A DNA stretch of 64,000 nucleotides from Micavibrio sp. UBA5572 (GTDB taxonomy: Bacteria > Pseudomonadota > Alphaproteobacteria > Micavibrionales > Micavibrionaceae): positions 124,001 through 188,000 of the forward strand of contig DIMG01000016.1 of NCBI GenBank assembly GCA_002425415.1, in the 5' to 3' direction. Within the stretch, counting starts at the first letter, position 1. Each line of letters begins with the position of its first letter. The notes beneath the pieces were generated by a model that saw nothing but the letters and a program-made list of their open reading frames with translations, did not search any database and was not told where the DNA came from. Shown in pieces: positions 45,177 to 53,091 of this stretch. The position numbers and the translations under genes were made by a program.

Positions 45177-45292
45177 CTATTTCCAAGCCTTACAGGGCTT
45201 TCTTAAAATCTTCATTAAATCCCAAGTGACCAATAAGTGACCAAAAATATTTTGTTTTGGCGTAAAAAAGATTCTGCGTGAGTAATGCAGAG
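45177..45292. other. Left end of the CRISPR island, tRNA-proximal
   Basis: This ~115-base stretch contains a short tandem direct repeat, AAGTGACC-AAT-AAGTGACC (45221-45240), like the arm-type repeats recognised by tyrosine integrases. It lacks any ORF. It probably represents the remnant attachment region of the element that brought the CRISPR locus; no matching copy was found at the other end near 52.4 kb. Confidence 0.35.
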
Positions 45293-45333
45293 TATGCTAT
45301 GATATCGCAATGGTTTCAATAACTTAATGCCGT
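45293..45333 (+). repeat. Truncated CRISPR repeat end plus one spacer-length unit
   Basis: TATGCTATGAT (45293-45303) is identical to the last 11 bases of the CRISPR repeat. It is followed by exactly 30 bases before the first full repeat, the normal spacer length. The preceding 25 bases do not match the repeat. The extended -10 (TGCTATGAT) is preserved, so this could still drive transcription of a cryptic spacer 0. Confidence 0.7.
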
Positions 45334-46756
45334 GTCATAGCTTCCCATCCGACACGGTTATGCTATGATTAAAGTCGTAGTCGCTTTAACAATCGCGATG
45401 TCATAGCTTCCCATCCGACACGGTTATGCTATGATGCCTACCGAATGATGACCACTCTCCGAATGGTCATAGCTTCCCATCCGACACGGTTATGCTATGA
45501 TCAGGGCATCAGTCTGCCCGACATACCCATAAGTCATAGCTTCCCATCCGACACGGTTATGCTATGATGCAGAGCGACCTAACTGCCGAGACAAATCGGT
45601 CATAGCTTCCCATCCGACACGGTTATGCTATGATCACCAGAAAGAAGAATTATTATAATTTGTTGTCATAGCTTCCCATCCGACACGGTTATGCTATGAT
45701 TGGCGTCGCAGAACTCGTTTCTTTCATCCAGTCATAGCTTCCCATCCGACACGGTTATGCTATGATCCGTTGCGGTCGTTACAACTTTTACGCCATGTCA
45801 TAGCTTCCCATCCGACACGGTTATGCTATGATTCAGAATTGACAAATAAAGAAATTTCACCTGTCATAGCTTCCCATCCGACACGGTTATGCTATGATTT
45901 TGATGATTGTAGATCATGTACTGTGTGCGTCATAGCTTCCCATCCGACACGGTTATGCTATGATAAACAGGCGGGGGAAAAACGGCTATTGCCTGTCATA
46001 GCTTCCCATCCGACACGGTTATGCTATGATACAACAAAGGGGAATAAAATGACTAAAACAGTCATAGCTTCCCATCCGACACGGTTATGCTATGATAAAG
46101 GTTGGCGGCGTTGCTGAATATACCAAGTCATAGCTTCCCATCCGACACGGTTATGCTATGATATTAAATCTACCAGGTATTGAGCCCCGCCGGTCATAGC
46201 TTCCCATCCGACACGGTTATGCTATGATGGTTATCGGAATCGATCCAAAGACATTGCGGTCATAGCTTCCCATCCGACACGGTTATGCTATGATGCGTAT
46301 GATCGCGGTATGATTGTTCCTTCAGTCATAGCTTCCCATCCGACACGGTTATGCTATGATTAAAGAGTTGTCAGATAGTCAAGATCACCAGTCATAGCTT
46401 CCCATCCGACACGGTTATGCTATGATTATGAGCCTTCAGGAATGCAAGAAACGTTTGTCATAGCTTCCCATCCGACACGGTTATGCTATGATCTGAAGAA
46501 AAAAACTAGTTGAAGTCCTTACGTCATAGCTTCCCATCCGACACGGTTATGCTATGATAAAGCGCATGTGAACCTGACGGCACAATGAGTCATAGCTTCC
46601 CATCCGACACGGTTATGCTATGATCCTTGGATAAAGAAGGGGGATAAAGAATACGTCATAGCTTCCCATCCGACACGGTTATGCTATGATTGTGCCTCTT
46701 GTGTGTATCCGTCCAATACTGTCATAGCTTCCCATCCGACACGGTTATGCTATGAT
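45334..46756 (+). CRISPR. Type II-C CRISPR array, 22 repeats and 21 spacers
   Basis: A 36-base repeat (starts GTCATAGCTTCCCATCCGAC, ends ACGGTTATGCTATGAT) recurs every 66 bases without visible change. Spacers are 30 bases, except the third (45502-45532), which is 31. The tracrRNA anti-repeat (51217-51252) pairs with the repeat as read on the plus strand, so crRNAs are transcribed rightwards, opposite to the cas genes. The repeat's 3' end contains TGCTATGAT, an extended -10 element. A terminator follows at 46790. None of the spacers obviously matches other sequence in this window. Confidence 0.98.
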
Positions 46757-46789
46757 CGATACTCAGTTAAGGGTTTGAAATCAATAGAT

Positions 46790-46839
46790 AAAGACCGAGT
46801 TTGCTCAAAATAAAACGAGCTGCTCGGTCTTTGTTTTTT
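46790..46839 (+). terminator. Terminator at the end of the CRISPR array
   Basis: AAAGACCGAG and CTCGGTCTTT form a 10-bp stem around a ~22-base loop, followed by GTTTTTT on the plus strand. It would stop rightward array transcripts. The right arm lies within the last codons of the convergent cas2 gene. Confidence 0.8.
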
Positions 46840-47143
46840 CGTTGTTTTTGCGTGTTCCAACTAGAATCTTCATTCGTTCATATTGTTTATCGGTAATCTG
46901 GATCACCCTGACACTCCCTTTTTCAGGGATTTGTGTATTTAATCGCAAAAGGTGTTTATCCACTCTGTCTGCTCCGTTACATATCCGAGCATAGACAGAG
47001 AACTGTATCATCATATACCCGTCTTTCAACAAAAAATTGCGAAATCGGGTCGCTGTCTTCCGCTCTGGCTTTGTCATCACAGGAAGATCAAAAAAGACGA
47101 ATAGCCACATAAATCTGTCCTTTGGTTGTGGAATCTTGCCCAT
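46805..47143 (-). CDS. cas2: CRISPR-associated endoribonuclease Cas2
   Basis: Cas2 is the dimeric partner of Cas1 in spacer capture. The 112-residue protein has the ferredoxin-like N-terminus FMWLFVFFDLPVMTKPERKT with the conserved Asp, then RFRNFLLKDGYMMIQFSVYA. It follows cas1 by 2 bases. The end of the gene overlaps the array terminator. Confidence 0.95.
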   Translation of the reverse strand: MGKIPQPKDRFMWLFVFFDLPVMTKPERKTATRFRNFLLKDGYMMIQFSVYARICNGADRVDKHLLRLNTQIPEKGSVRVIQITDKQYERMKILVGTRKNNEKTKTEQLVLF

Positions 47144-47145
47144 GG

Positions 47146-48063
47146 TTATTCCCCCACGTCATTCCCCACAATAAATTCAGGTAAGGGGATTAACGCTGCA
47201 CTCTTTCCTTCAATCGCCGTAACCAATCCTGCCGCCATTTTGTCCGCTGCATTCATGACATTATGTTTATCCCCATCTATCACGCATAATTCATTGGCCA
47301 ATGCTGCCAAATGCGCTCTATTTTCTTTGCTTAAATTTCCATCCTCACTGAATTGACCTTCTTTTTGCATTATAAAGATGCGCCGATCTGCCAATGGCCT
47401 GAATACCTCCATCATGTCATCGGTCAGGTTAAAGGCATTGAGTTCATTATCGTGATGGATACCAAAGGTTGGTAATAACCCATAGGCCACCTGTGACCGC
47501 GCTACAAATGCGCGTAGTACAGCATAGCCATAGTTCAGCGCGGCATTGATACTTCCATAGCCATCGCGGCGAAAATCATCCCCGAATAAACGAGTCCAAT
47601 ATTCCCGCGCGGCTTGCGCTTCAACATTTCCCACATCTCCCGATTCTACCAGTTTCGAGAGAGCAAAAATACGTGTGGCGATTTCTGCGCCCTTACATGT
47701 TTTTAAACATTTTGCCTGATTGGATATTTTGGTTTGCACAACGCGTTGCCACAGGCGTTTTTTGAATGGTTCTGACCACGCAATTTGCATTCGCGCAATC
47801 TTACTTTGCCGTGAATGGGGCAGAAAGGGCAATAAAACACCGTTCGGAATATGGGTGTCATCACAGGTAATAAGCGGCACACCACCATCCTGACACTTTG
47901 CTAAAAGTGACGAGGTCAAAGACACTTGCGGGGATTCCAAAAGAATTGCCGCAATATCTTCTAACGGGAAGGTATAATCCCCATCATTATTCTGCAGCAG
48001 CACCTGTCCCTTGTTCAGGGATAGCCGCGCCGCGTTCTGAATCATCAGAGTGCGCCACGCCAA
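47146..48063 (-). CDS. cas1: CRISPR-associated integrase Cas1 (type II-C)
   Basis: Cas1 is the spacer-integrating nuclease. The 305-residue protein starts MAWRTLMIQNAARLSLNKGQ, the usual type II Cas1 N-terminus. Metal ligands are the Glu in VEAQAAREYWTRLFG, the His in PTFGIHHDNELNAFN, and the Asp/Glu in LTDDMMEVFRPLADR. Its start lies 77 bases inside the end of cas9, in another frame. A later ATG (MIQNAARL) would reduce the overlap by 18 bases. Confidence 0.95.
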   Translation of the reverse strand: MAWRTLMIQNAARLSLNKGQVLLQNNDGDYTFPLEDIAAILLESPQVSLTSSLLAKCQDGGVPLITCDDTHIPNGVLLPFLPHSRQSKIARMQIAWSEPFKKRLWQRVVQTKISNQAKCLKTCKGAEIATRIFALSKLVESGDVGNVEAQAAREYWTRLFGDDFRRDGYGSINAALNYGYAVLRAFVARSQVAYGLLPTFGIHHDNELNAFNLTDDMMEVFRPLADRRIFIMQKEGQFSEDGNLSKENRAHLAALANELCVIDGDKHNVMNAADKMAAGLVTAIEGKSAALIPLPEFIVGNDVGE

Positions 48064-51000
48064 GACGTTTTTCCTTTTCTATTTTATGCTTACGACCAAA
48101 ATAATTGACTGAAAATTTTTCAAAATTTATAGCTGTTTTAACGCCCGTTCTATTTTCTCCATTCGTTCCAAATGAAGGATCTCTATCATGCGCTTTAATA
48201 GATATATTTCCTGTAGCTCTATCGAGCCCTCCAAAATAGACAAGCATTGTTTCTTTCTTGGTAGTTACTTTTATAAGATCATTCCTATAAAGTGAGAACA
48301 TAAAGTCATCATCATTCATTTCTTCCCATTCCCTTTCATCTTTTCCTTGCATAATAGCCTTATTCGGCAACTTATCTTCGGCAAAATGATGAACATAAAT
48401 TGGGACAAGCCAGAATTTATTGTCTTTCTTAAACACATCGACCCGCACCATGTCGCCATTACTGGCCAAGCCGTGGTTAATCTCAATTCCTGATTTTTCA
48501 TTGGTTAAAATGCGGACAGAGTTAATGCGCGGTGCAGGTTTCGACGGGTCATTGACAGGCATATAAACAGGTGTTGCAAAAGCTTTCTTTGCATCCCCGC
48601 CATGTGCATCCAGCCGCTCTTTTAATATATCGTAAAGTTTGATATTCCGCGCCTTATCAACCATATTTTCAAGCGTATCTTTTTTAAAATCTTTCAATTT
48701 AATGCGTTGAATAATCTTCCCATCTGATTTCCGAATGCTACGAATTGTATCTTCATGTGCTGCGCCAGAAATTGTCCGCACAGGCATACGAGAGACAAAA
48801 ATAGAATTAACAGACTCTTTTGCATCCTCGCGGAATGATTCCCATGGTTTAGGCGGCAAAGGTCGCTCTGCTGGATTTTTGCGTCTGGCTTCGTATTTGT
48901 TCCAGTTTGTTAGTCCTTGAACCATACTTTGTGTTGAACATGCGATCACAATCGCATCAAGGGCATGGTGGCGGTCATTCCGACGGTTTTTGTCAGGAAA
49001 GCCCCATGCTCCCCGTAAGTGCGCAGTCAATGATCCGTTGCGGGTTTGCACACGATTTCCTTTACCCAAATCAAGACTCTGCTCCAAATGAGTTTTTAAA
49101 AGTCGCGCCATATACCGCGTATCGTTCAAAGCACGGTCTTTCCATTCTCCCGCTTTTTTATCATCAAAATTTTCAGTCAAAAGTCGTTCCGCTTTTTTAG
49201 GGGGTAATTGACGTGCAAATACTTCAAGAGCTTCCCAACGATTTGTTTTTCCTAAATATTCAAATGGCGTATCGTTTTTCTTTTTCTGGTTTTCAGTTGT
49301 CAAAACCAAAACTTTGTTCATATAGGAATTATCCCACGACCGACTATAGGGAATAATATGGTCTATCTGTACTGAAGTTGAATCCCTTAACATTTCAGGT
49401 GTAATATAAGCCCCTGAATACGGGCAGAAACAATCCTGTTCTTTCCAAAGGCGATATTTCAAAATATCTTCGCCCGTTACATTGTCTTCTATAATGCCTA
49501 AAATTTCTGCAATATGGGTTTTCGCAGTATTTCGACGCGCTTCATTTGTTTTTTGCTCTTTTTCAATATCCTTTCTATCACGAAAATTCTTCCCAACTTC
49601 CCGTGCCAACTCAACAACAATCGTATCGGGCAAGCCATATTCACGGATACAGGCATTGATAACTTTACGGGTTTGTCCCAAGGCACGATTAACAACAGGA
49701 TTCCTCACATCTTCAAATTTTGGAACCTTTGAAAGCCCTTTATTCTCTGGCTGATTATTATAGTTTAGCGCCTTGCACGCCTCATCATATCGCAGTCCCT
49801 TTTCCAATTCTGGAAGAATGTTCCGAAGAGCCTTTAATGATAAATCAACTGTTTTGCTGAAGTTTTTAATTTCGCACAATTTTTTAATTTGATCCTCGTT
49901 TAGACCCAATTTTTGATATTTCTCGCGAATAATTTTTCCATCTTCGATAAAGGATGTAATATAAGCAACTTCATCCAATTTATCACGGTCAGAGCCAATC
50001 CATTTTTGCCAATCTGTTGCGCTCCCCGTATCCAATGCCTCGTGCAAAGCATGAAAGCCAGATAATTTTAGGAAATTCGATTTCTCTGCTTCATTCCTAA
50101 TTTTCTCCCATGAATTATCACCCTTATCCAACTGACGATAACTGATATTAAATCGTTCTGATTCATTTAATCCAATTTCCTTGCGGGCTTGGGTATAGCT
50201 CACGCCCCCTTTATTCTTGTGCGCTAGATTAACTAATTTATTTTTTTCGTCTTGGGTTAAAAATCGTTCATCCCCATTCTGAATTTTTATTTTTGTATTG
50301 TTCAAACGTGACCATAAAACAAATAATTCCGCTGTATAGGAAAATTTGGGGGCGCGTTTTTCTCCTTTTTCAAACGTACAGTCCCCAATCAATTTTTCTG
50401 ACGATTGCAAAGGCCGCTGATAAAAGGCAATACCGTCGCCTTCGGGTGTATTTCTTTTTGCTTTTTCTCCTGTTCCCGCATACTCTAAACGCAAAACTTC
50501 CGTTGCTTTTATTTGATTAAACTTTCTTTGGGCTTCAAAAATAACTTTGATTTCTTCGCGCAACCAATCACGCTTGATAAAATTGTCGTAGCTTTCATTG
50601 CCATTACGCTTCTTAGATTGCGTGGAAAGATATGCGCCGATTGTTTTCTCGCCAGACTGTATCCATTTTTGTTCCAGATCACCCGCTCCCTTTAATGCTT
50701 TTCCGTCATCACCCTCATTGCTTTGGCTTTTTTTGTTGGATTGGAAGCCGCGATGTTTTCCGATATGGAATAAAATTCTGACCAATTCTTCGTCCGTTAA
50801 TTTTCGATCTAATGCCGTGCGGCGTAAATCCCATGGGGAAATAGGGGGTGTATTTTTTCCAGTTGGTTCATATTTTTTATCAACAACGGACAGGCAATTT
50901 AACCCATGCCTTAATAATAATTGACGAATGGCATTTTTACGCTGCGCCCGTCTGTGAATCACACGACGTTGTCCCCGTGCTGTACGGCGAGGCTCTGCCA

Positions 51001-51136
51001 GAGAGGCTCCTGTTTTTGGATTTTCTGCCGCTTCAAAAATATGGACACCAGAAAATAGGATTTTCTTTAAATCGTGATTCACGCCCGCAAATCCTATAGA
51101 CGCGATACCAATATCAATTCCCAGAATATAGCCCAT
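47987..51136 (-). CDS. cas9: CRISPR-associated endonuclease Cas9 (type II-C)
   Basis: Cas9 is the RNA-guided nuclease that cuts both strands of invading DNA. The 1049-residue length marks the compact II-C group. RuvC-I is GIDIGIASIGFA with Asp8; the Arg-rich bridge helix covers residues ~50-75 (RRTARGQRRVIHRRAQRKNA). RuvC-II is IVVELAREVGKN with Glu509, HNH is VQIDHIIPYSRSWDNSYMNK with His593 and Asn616, and RuvC-III is DRHHALDAIV with His724 and Asp727. All catalytic residues are present. GGGAG precedes the ATG. The tail after KIEKEKRLG (~24 residues) is encoded in the cas1 overlap and looks like an extension. Confidence 0.97.
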   Translation of the reverse strand: MGYILGIDIGIASIGFAGVNHDLKKILFSGVHIFEAAENPKTGASLAEPRRTARGQRRVIHRRAQRKNAIRQLLLRHGLNCLSVVDKKYEPTGKNTPPISPWDLRRTALDRKLTDEELVRILFHIGKHRGFQSNKKSQSNEGDDGKALKGAGDLEQKWIQSGEKTIGAYLSTQSKKRNGNESYDNFIKRDWLREEIKVIFEAQRKFNQIKATEVLRLEYAGTGEKAKRNTPEGDGIAFYQRPLQSSEKLIGDCTFEKGEKRAPKFSYTAELFVLWSRLNNTKIKIQNGDERFLTQDEKNKLVNLAHKNKGGVSYTQARKEIGLNESERFNISYRQLDKGDNSWEKIRNEAEKSNFLKLSGFHALHEALDTGSATDWQKWIGSDRDKLDEVAYITSFIEDGKIIREKYQKLGLNEDQIKKLCEIKNFSKTVDLSLKALRNILPELEKGLRYDEACKALNYNNQPENKGLSKVPKFEDVRNPVVNRALGQTRKVINACIREYGLPDTIVVELAREVGKNFRDRKDIEKEQKTNEARRNTAKTHIAEILGIIEDNVTGEDILKYRLWKEQDCFCPYSGAYITPEMLRDSTSVQIDHIIPYSRSWDNSYMNKVLVLTTENQKKKNDTPFEYLGKTNRWEALEVFARQLPPKKAERLLTENFDDKKAGEWKDRALNDTRYMARLLKTHLEQSLDLGKGNRVQTRNGSLTAHLRGAWGFPDKNRRNDRHHALDAIVIACSTQSMVQGLTNWNKYEARRKNPAERPLPPKPWESFREDAKESVNSIFVSRMPVRTISGAAHEDTIRSIRKSDGKIIQRIKLKDFKKDTLENMVDKARNIKLYDILKERLDAHGGDAKKAFATPVYMPVNDPSKPAPRINSVRILTNEKSGIEINHGLASNGDMVRVDVFKKDNKFWLVPIYVHHFAEDKLPNKAIMQGKDEREWEEMNDDDFMFSLYRNDLIKVTTKKETMLVYFGGLDRATGNISIKAHDRDPSFGTNGENRTGVKTAINFEKFSVNYFGRKHKIEKEKRLGVAHSDDSERGAAIPEQGTGAAAE

Positions 51137-51179
51137 ATCCTACTCCCAAAAGTTTATGTGATTATGTATGGAATTATTA

Positions 51180-51209
51180 TTGACACTTATGATTGCATGG
51201 GGCAATAAT
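51180..51209 (+). promoter_or_regulatory. tracrRNA promoter
   Basis: A perfect -35 TTGACA (51180-51185) is followed after 18 bases by AATAAT (51204-51209), five of six bases of the -10 consensus. The start point would fall about 7 bases on, right at the anti-repeat. It lies inside the region that must also hold the divergent cas9 promoter. Confidence 0.75.
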
Positions 51210-51215
51210 TATCTT

Positions 51216-51320
51216 AATCAAAGCATAACCGTGTCGGATACGTTGCTATGATAAGGTATCTTCGGATACCGCAAAGTTTCTACCCCCTGAATACTAACGT
51301 ATTCAGGGGGTATCTTATTT
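51216..51320 (+). ncRNA. tracrRNA of the type II-C system
   Basis: A 36-base anti-repeat (51217-51252) complements the CRISPR repeat at both ends: AGCATAACCGTGTCGGAT and GCTATGA match, with about five unpaired bases forming a bulge. Next come AAGG, a hairpin GGTATC-TTCG-GATACC (51255-51270), the single-stranded GCAAAGTTTC, and a strong terminator with a 14-bp stem TACCCCCTGAATAC/GTATTCAGGGGGTA (51281-51312). The order and wording (GTTGCTA-GAT-AAGG, then GCAA) closely match the Neisseria meningitidis Cas9 tracrRNA. Confidence 0.93.
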
Positions 51321-51338
51321 CATAACATTTGAAAAAAT

Positions 51339-51632
51339 CTAATGCAACGCCGCTAAGGCAGCGTTTGGGTTTTTATCAATGATTTTTAAAAGGGCTTGCG
51401 CTGCACCTTGGGGGACTCGCTGCCCTTGTTCCCATTGCCGCAAAGTTGACAACGGAATAAGAAATGATTCAGAAAATTCTTTTTGGGTCAGCTTTGTTTT
51501 CTTACGAATTTTGGCAACATCCATCGCCGTATAGGTATGAACAACCGCGCCCGTCCTCTTTCCCGCTTTCCAAGCAATCGCCTCTTCTAACCCCTTGCGG
51601 ATTGATTCAAATCTTTCACTCATCTCATTCAC
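51339..51632 (-). CDS. HTH antitoxin of a HigBA/NadS-type pair
   Basis: The 97-residue protein has a helix-turn-helix in its C-terminal half (VAKIRKKTKLTQKEFSESFL, then IPLSTLRQWEQGQRVPQGAA), typical of antitoxins paired with RelE-like toxins. The N-terminal part probably binds the toxin. It starts inside the toxin gene with an 8-base overlap. It likely binds the two palindromes at 51972-52022. Confidence 0.9.
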   Translation of the reverse strand: MNEMSERFESIRKGLEEAIAWKAGKRTGAVVHTYTAMDVAKIRKKTKLTQKEFSESFLIPLSTLRQWEQGQRVPQGAAQALLKIIDKNPNAALAALH

Positions 51633-51964
51633 CTTTTAAAATTTCTGCCAGTTTAGCCAATTCATTTCTTTCAGCTTTAGTCAAATTCGACTTTTCGCCC
51701 TTGCCAAATATATCAACCAGATGCACTTCGTAATCTGTGGTTACAAAAAGATGGATAACCCGAACGCCTCCACTTTTTCCTTTTCCTTCCACTCCCGCAT
51801 AGCGCATTTTTCTGCATCCCCCCGTTCCCTGCATAATTTCACCCACATCAGGATCAGAGGCCAAAATATCCGCTATCTCTTCATATTTGTTTTGAGCTAA
51901 GAAGTTTCTCCGCCCTTTTCAAATAGTTGGGATGCTCAACAACGGTAACAAGTATGTCTTTCAT
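51625..51964 (-). pseudogene. Frameshifted RelE/HigB-type toxin gene
   Basis: From ATG 51964 the frame reads MKDILVTVVEHPNYLKRAEK, then runs into TGA. The neighbouring frame takes over near 51902 as FLAQNKYEEIADILASDPD and continues through GEIMQGTGGCRKMRYAGVEG, KGKSGGVRVIHLF and LVDIFGKGEKSNLTKAERNE, the core of RelE-type toxins. Removing one base in GAAACTTC would restore a 112-residue protein. The rest has no ATG of its own; the first possible start is a TTG at 51864. The toxin is therefore probably inactive. Confidence 0.8.
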
Positions 51965-51971
51965 TTTTATT

Positions 51972-52022
51972 GTATCTCATTGAGTTACTATTTTCAACAT
52001 AATTTGTATCTCATTGAGGTAC
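51972..52022. promoter_or_regulatory. Paired palindromic operators of the toxin-antitoxin operon
   Basis: GTATCTCATTGAGTTAC (51972-51988) and GTATCTCATTGAGGTAC (52006-52022) share the palindrome CTCATTGAG and are spaced 34 bases apart, about three helical turns. They lie just upstream of the toxin start. They presumably serve the antitoxin HTH protein. The outer copy overlaps the end of the integrase remnant. Confidence 0.7.
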
Positions 52023-52431
52023 AGGGTCTTTTTCCAGTATTTCACGCAAATGCGATTCCCACAATGCCAAGGCTTCGCTGATTTCTTTGGTGTAGTGGTA
52101 GCGGTTATTCTGTTTCTTGAGAGGCGTTCCAAATATCTTTTAACTCTTTATCCGAGAGTACGCGGTCGCGGGTGATATTTTTAGCGGGGGAGAATTTAAT
52201 CAGGTCACGTTCAATGCACCAGTTAAAGAACTTGCGTAAGGCCGCCAGTGTTCTATTTGCCATGATCCTAGAGCTGCGTGCCATGACTTTATCAAGTATC
52301 TTGATGATGTCTTCTTTTTTGACTTCGTCGATCGGTTTGCGTCCAATGGCGGGGAAAATATCGTTTTTAGAAATTCGCTTTAAAAATCCGTTCGGGTTGC
52401 TTTTCTTTGTACTGATGGAATGGTATGGTTG
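52011..52431 (-). pseudogene. Remnant of a P4-type tyrosine integrase
   Basis: The stretch IFPAIGRKPIDEVKKEDIIK through LAALRKFFNWCIERDLI and SDKELKDIWNASQE is the core-binding domain of a phage/island integrase. It then stops (TAA at ~52105). In another frame the C-terminal tail of such integrases follows at once (NRYHYTKEISEALALWESHL). The catalytic domain with the Arg, His and Tyr residues is missing, as is the N-terminal domain. The 5' break lies near 52420, where the histidine phosphatase gene begins on the other strand. This marks the right edge of the island. Confidence 0.8.
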
Positions 52432-52434
52432 GGC

Positions 52435-53052
52435 ATGATTGATTGCATATTGCCTCTTAAGCCGTTTTATCTTTTGCGTCATGGTGAGAGTGAATATAAT
52501 CGCCTTGAAATTGCTGCTGGTGGTGGTGTTGATACTCCCTTGACGGAAGATGGTCGCGCACAAGCTCAGGCTCTGGCTGCTGTTCTTTATCATCTTCTGG
52601 TTAAGCCTTCGGCAATTTATCATAGTCATCAGTCGCGCGCGCGGGATACGGCTTATATTGTTAATGAAGTTCTCGGGTTGCCTATTCAGGAATGTCCGAA
52701 TATCCACGAACATGAGTTTGGTGATTGGGAAGGGATTTCATGGCCGCAATTACAGGATAATTTTAGTGCAGGATTAGAGCCTCCGAACGGGGAGACAAAA
52801 AACGGGTTTGCTCAGCGTGTCCGGCGCGGGCTTTATCCGGTTCTTGAAAAAGAGCATGATGCTCCTCCGCTTATTGTTGCCCATGGTGGGGTGTTTCGTG
52901 CTTTTGGGCTTTTATACGGGGTTGATCTTCGCCGTATCGGGAATTGCGAGCTGCGGTTGTTCGAGCCTGATCCATCGCAAACAAGGTTTCCGTGGAAAAT
53001 GCGGATGTTTAAGCCTGATGGCGGGGTGCTTTCATCCTCTTTTGTTTCGTGA
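52435..53052 (+). CDS. Histidine phosphatase family protein
   Basis: The 205-residue protein belongs to the phosphoglycerate-mutase-like superfamily. The phospho-acceptor histidine lies in FYLLRHGESEYNRLE; the second His in PLIVAHGGVFRAFG. HEFGDWEGISWPQLQ is also typical. The substrate is unknown; CobC-like and GpmB-like phosphatases share these motifs. The start lies at the break in the integrase remnant, with no clear ribosome binding site, so the 5' end may have been altered by the insertion. Confidence 0.85.
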   Translation: MIDCILPLKPFYLLRHGESEYNRLEIAAGGGVDTPLTEDGRAQAQALAAVLYHLLVKPSAIYHSHQSRARDTAYIVNEVLGLPIQECPNIHEHEFGDWEGISWPQLQDNFSAGLEPPNGETKNGFAQRVRRGLYPVLEKEHDAPPLIVAHGGVFRAFGLLYGVDLRRIGNCELRLFEPDPSQTRFPWKMRMFKPDGGVLSSSFVS

Positions 53053-53091
53053 TCGGGCGTGGTAGTGTCCCTCAAATAGGAGAACATACCC

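Noticed and set aside
45770..46117. A 115-codon open frame of repeated CVIASHPTRLCYD-type units
   Set aside because: It is the CRISPR repeat read as protein; the period of 66 bases keeps the frame open by chance.
52420..52434. Upstream GTG start for the histidine phosphatase
   Set aside because: The five extra residues lie in former integrase DNA and add nothing; the ATG at 52435 places RHGES at the normal distance.
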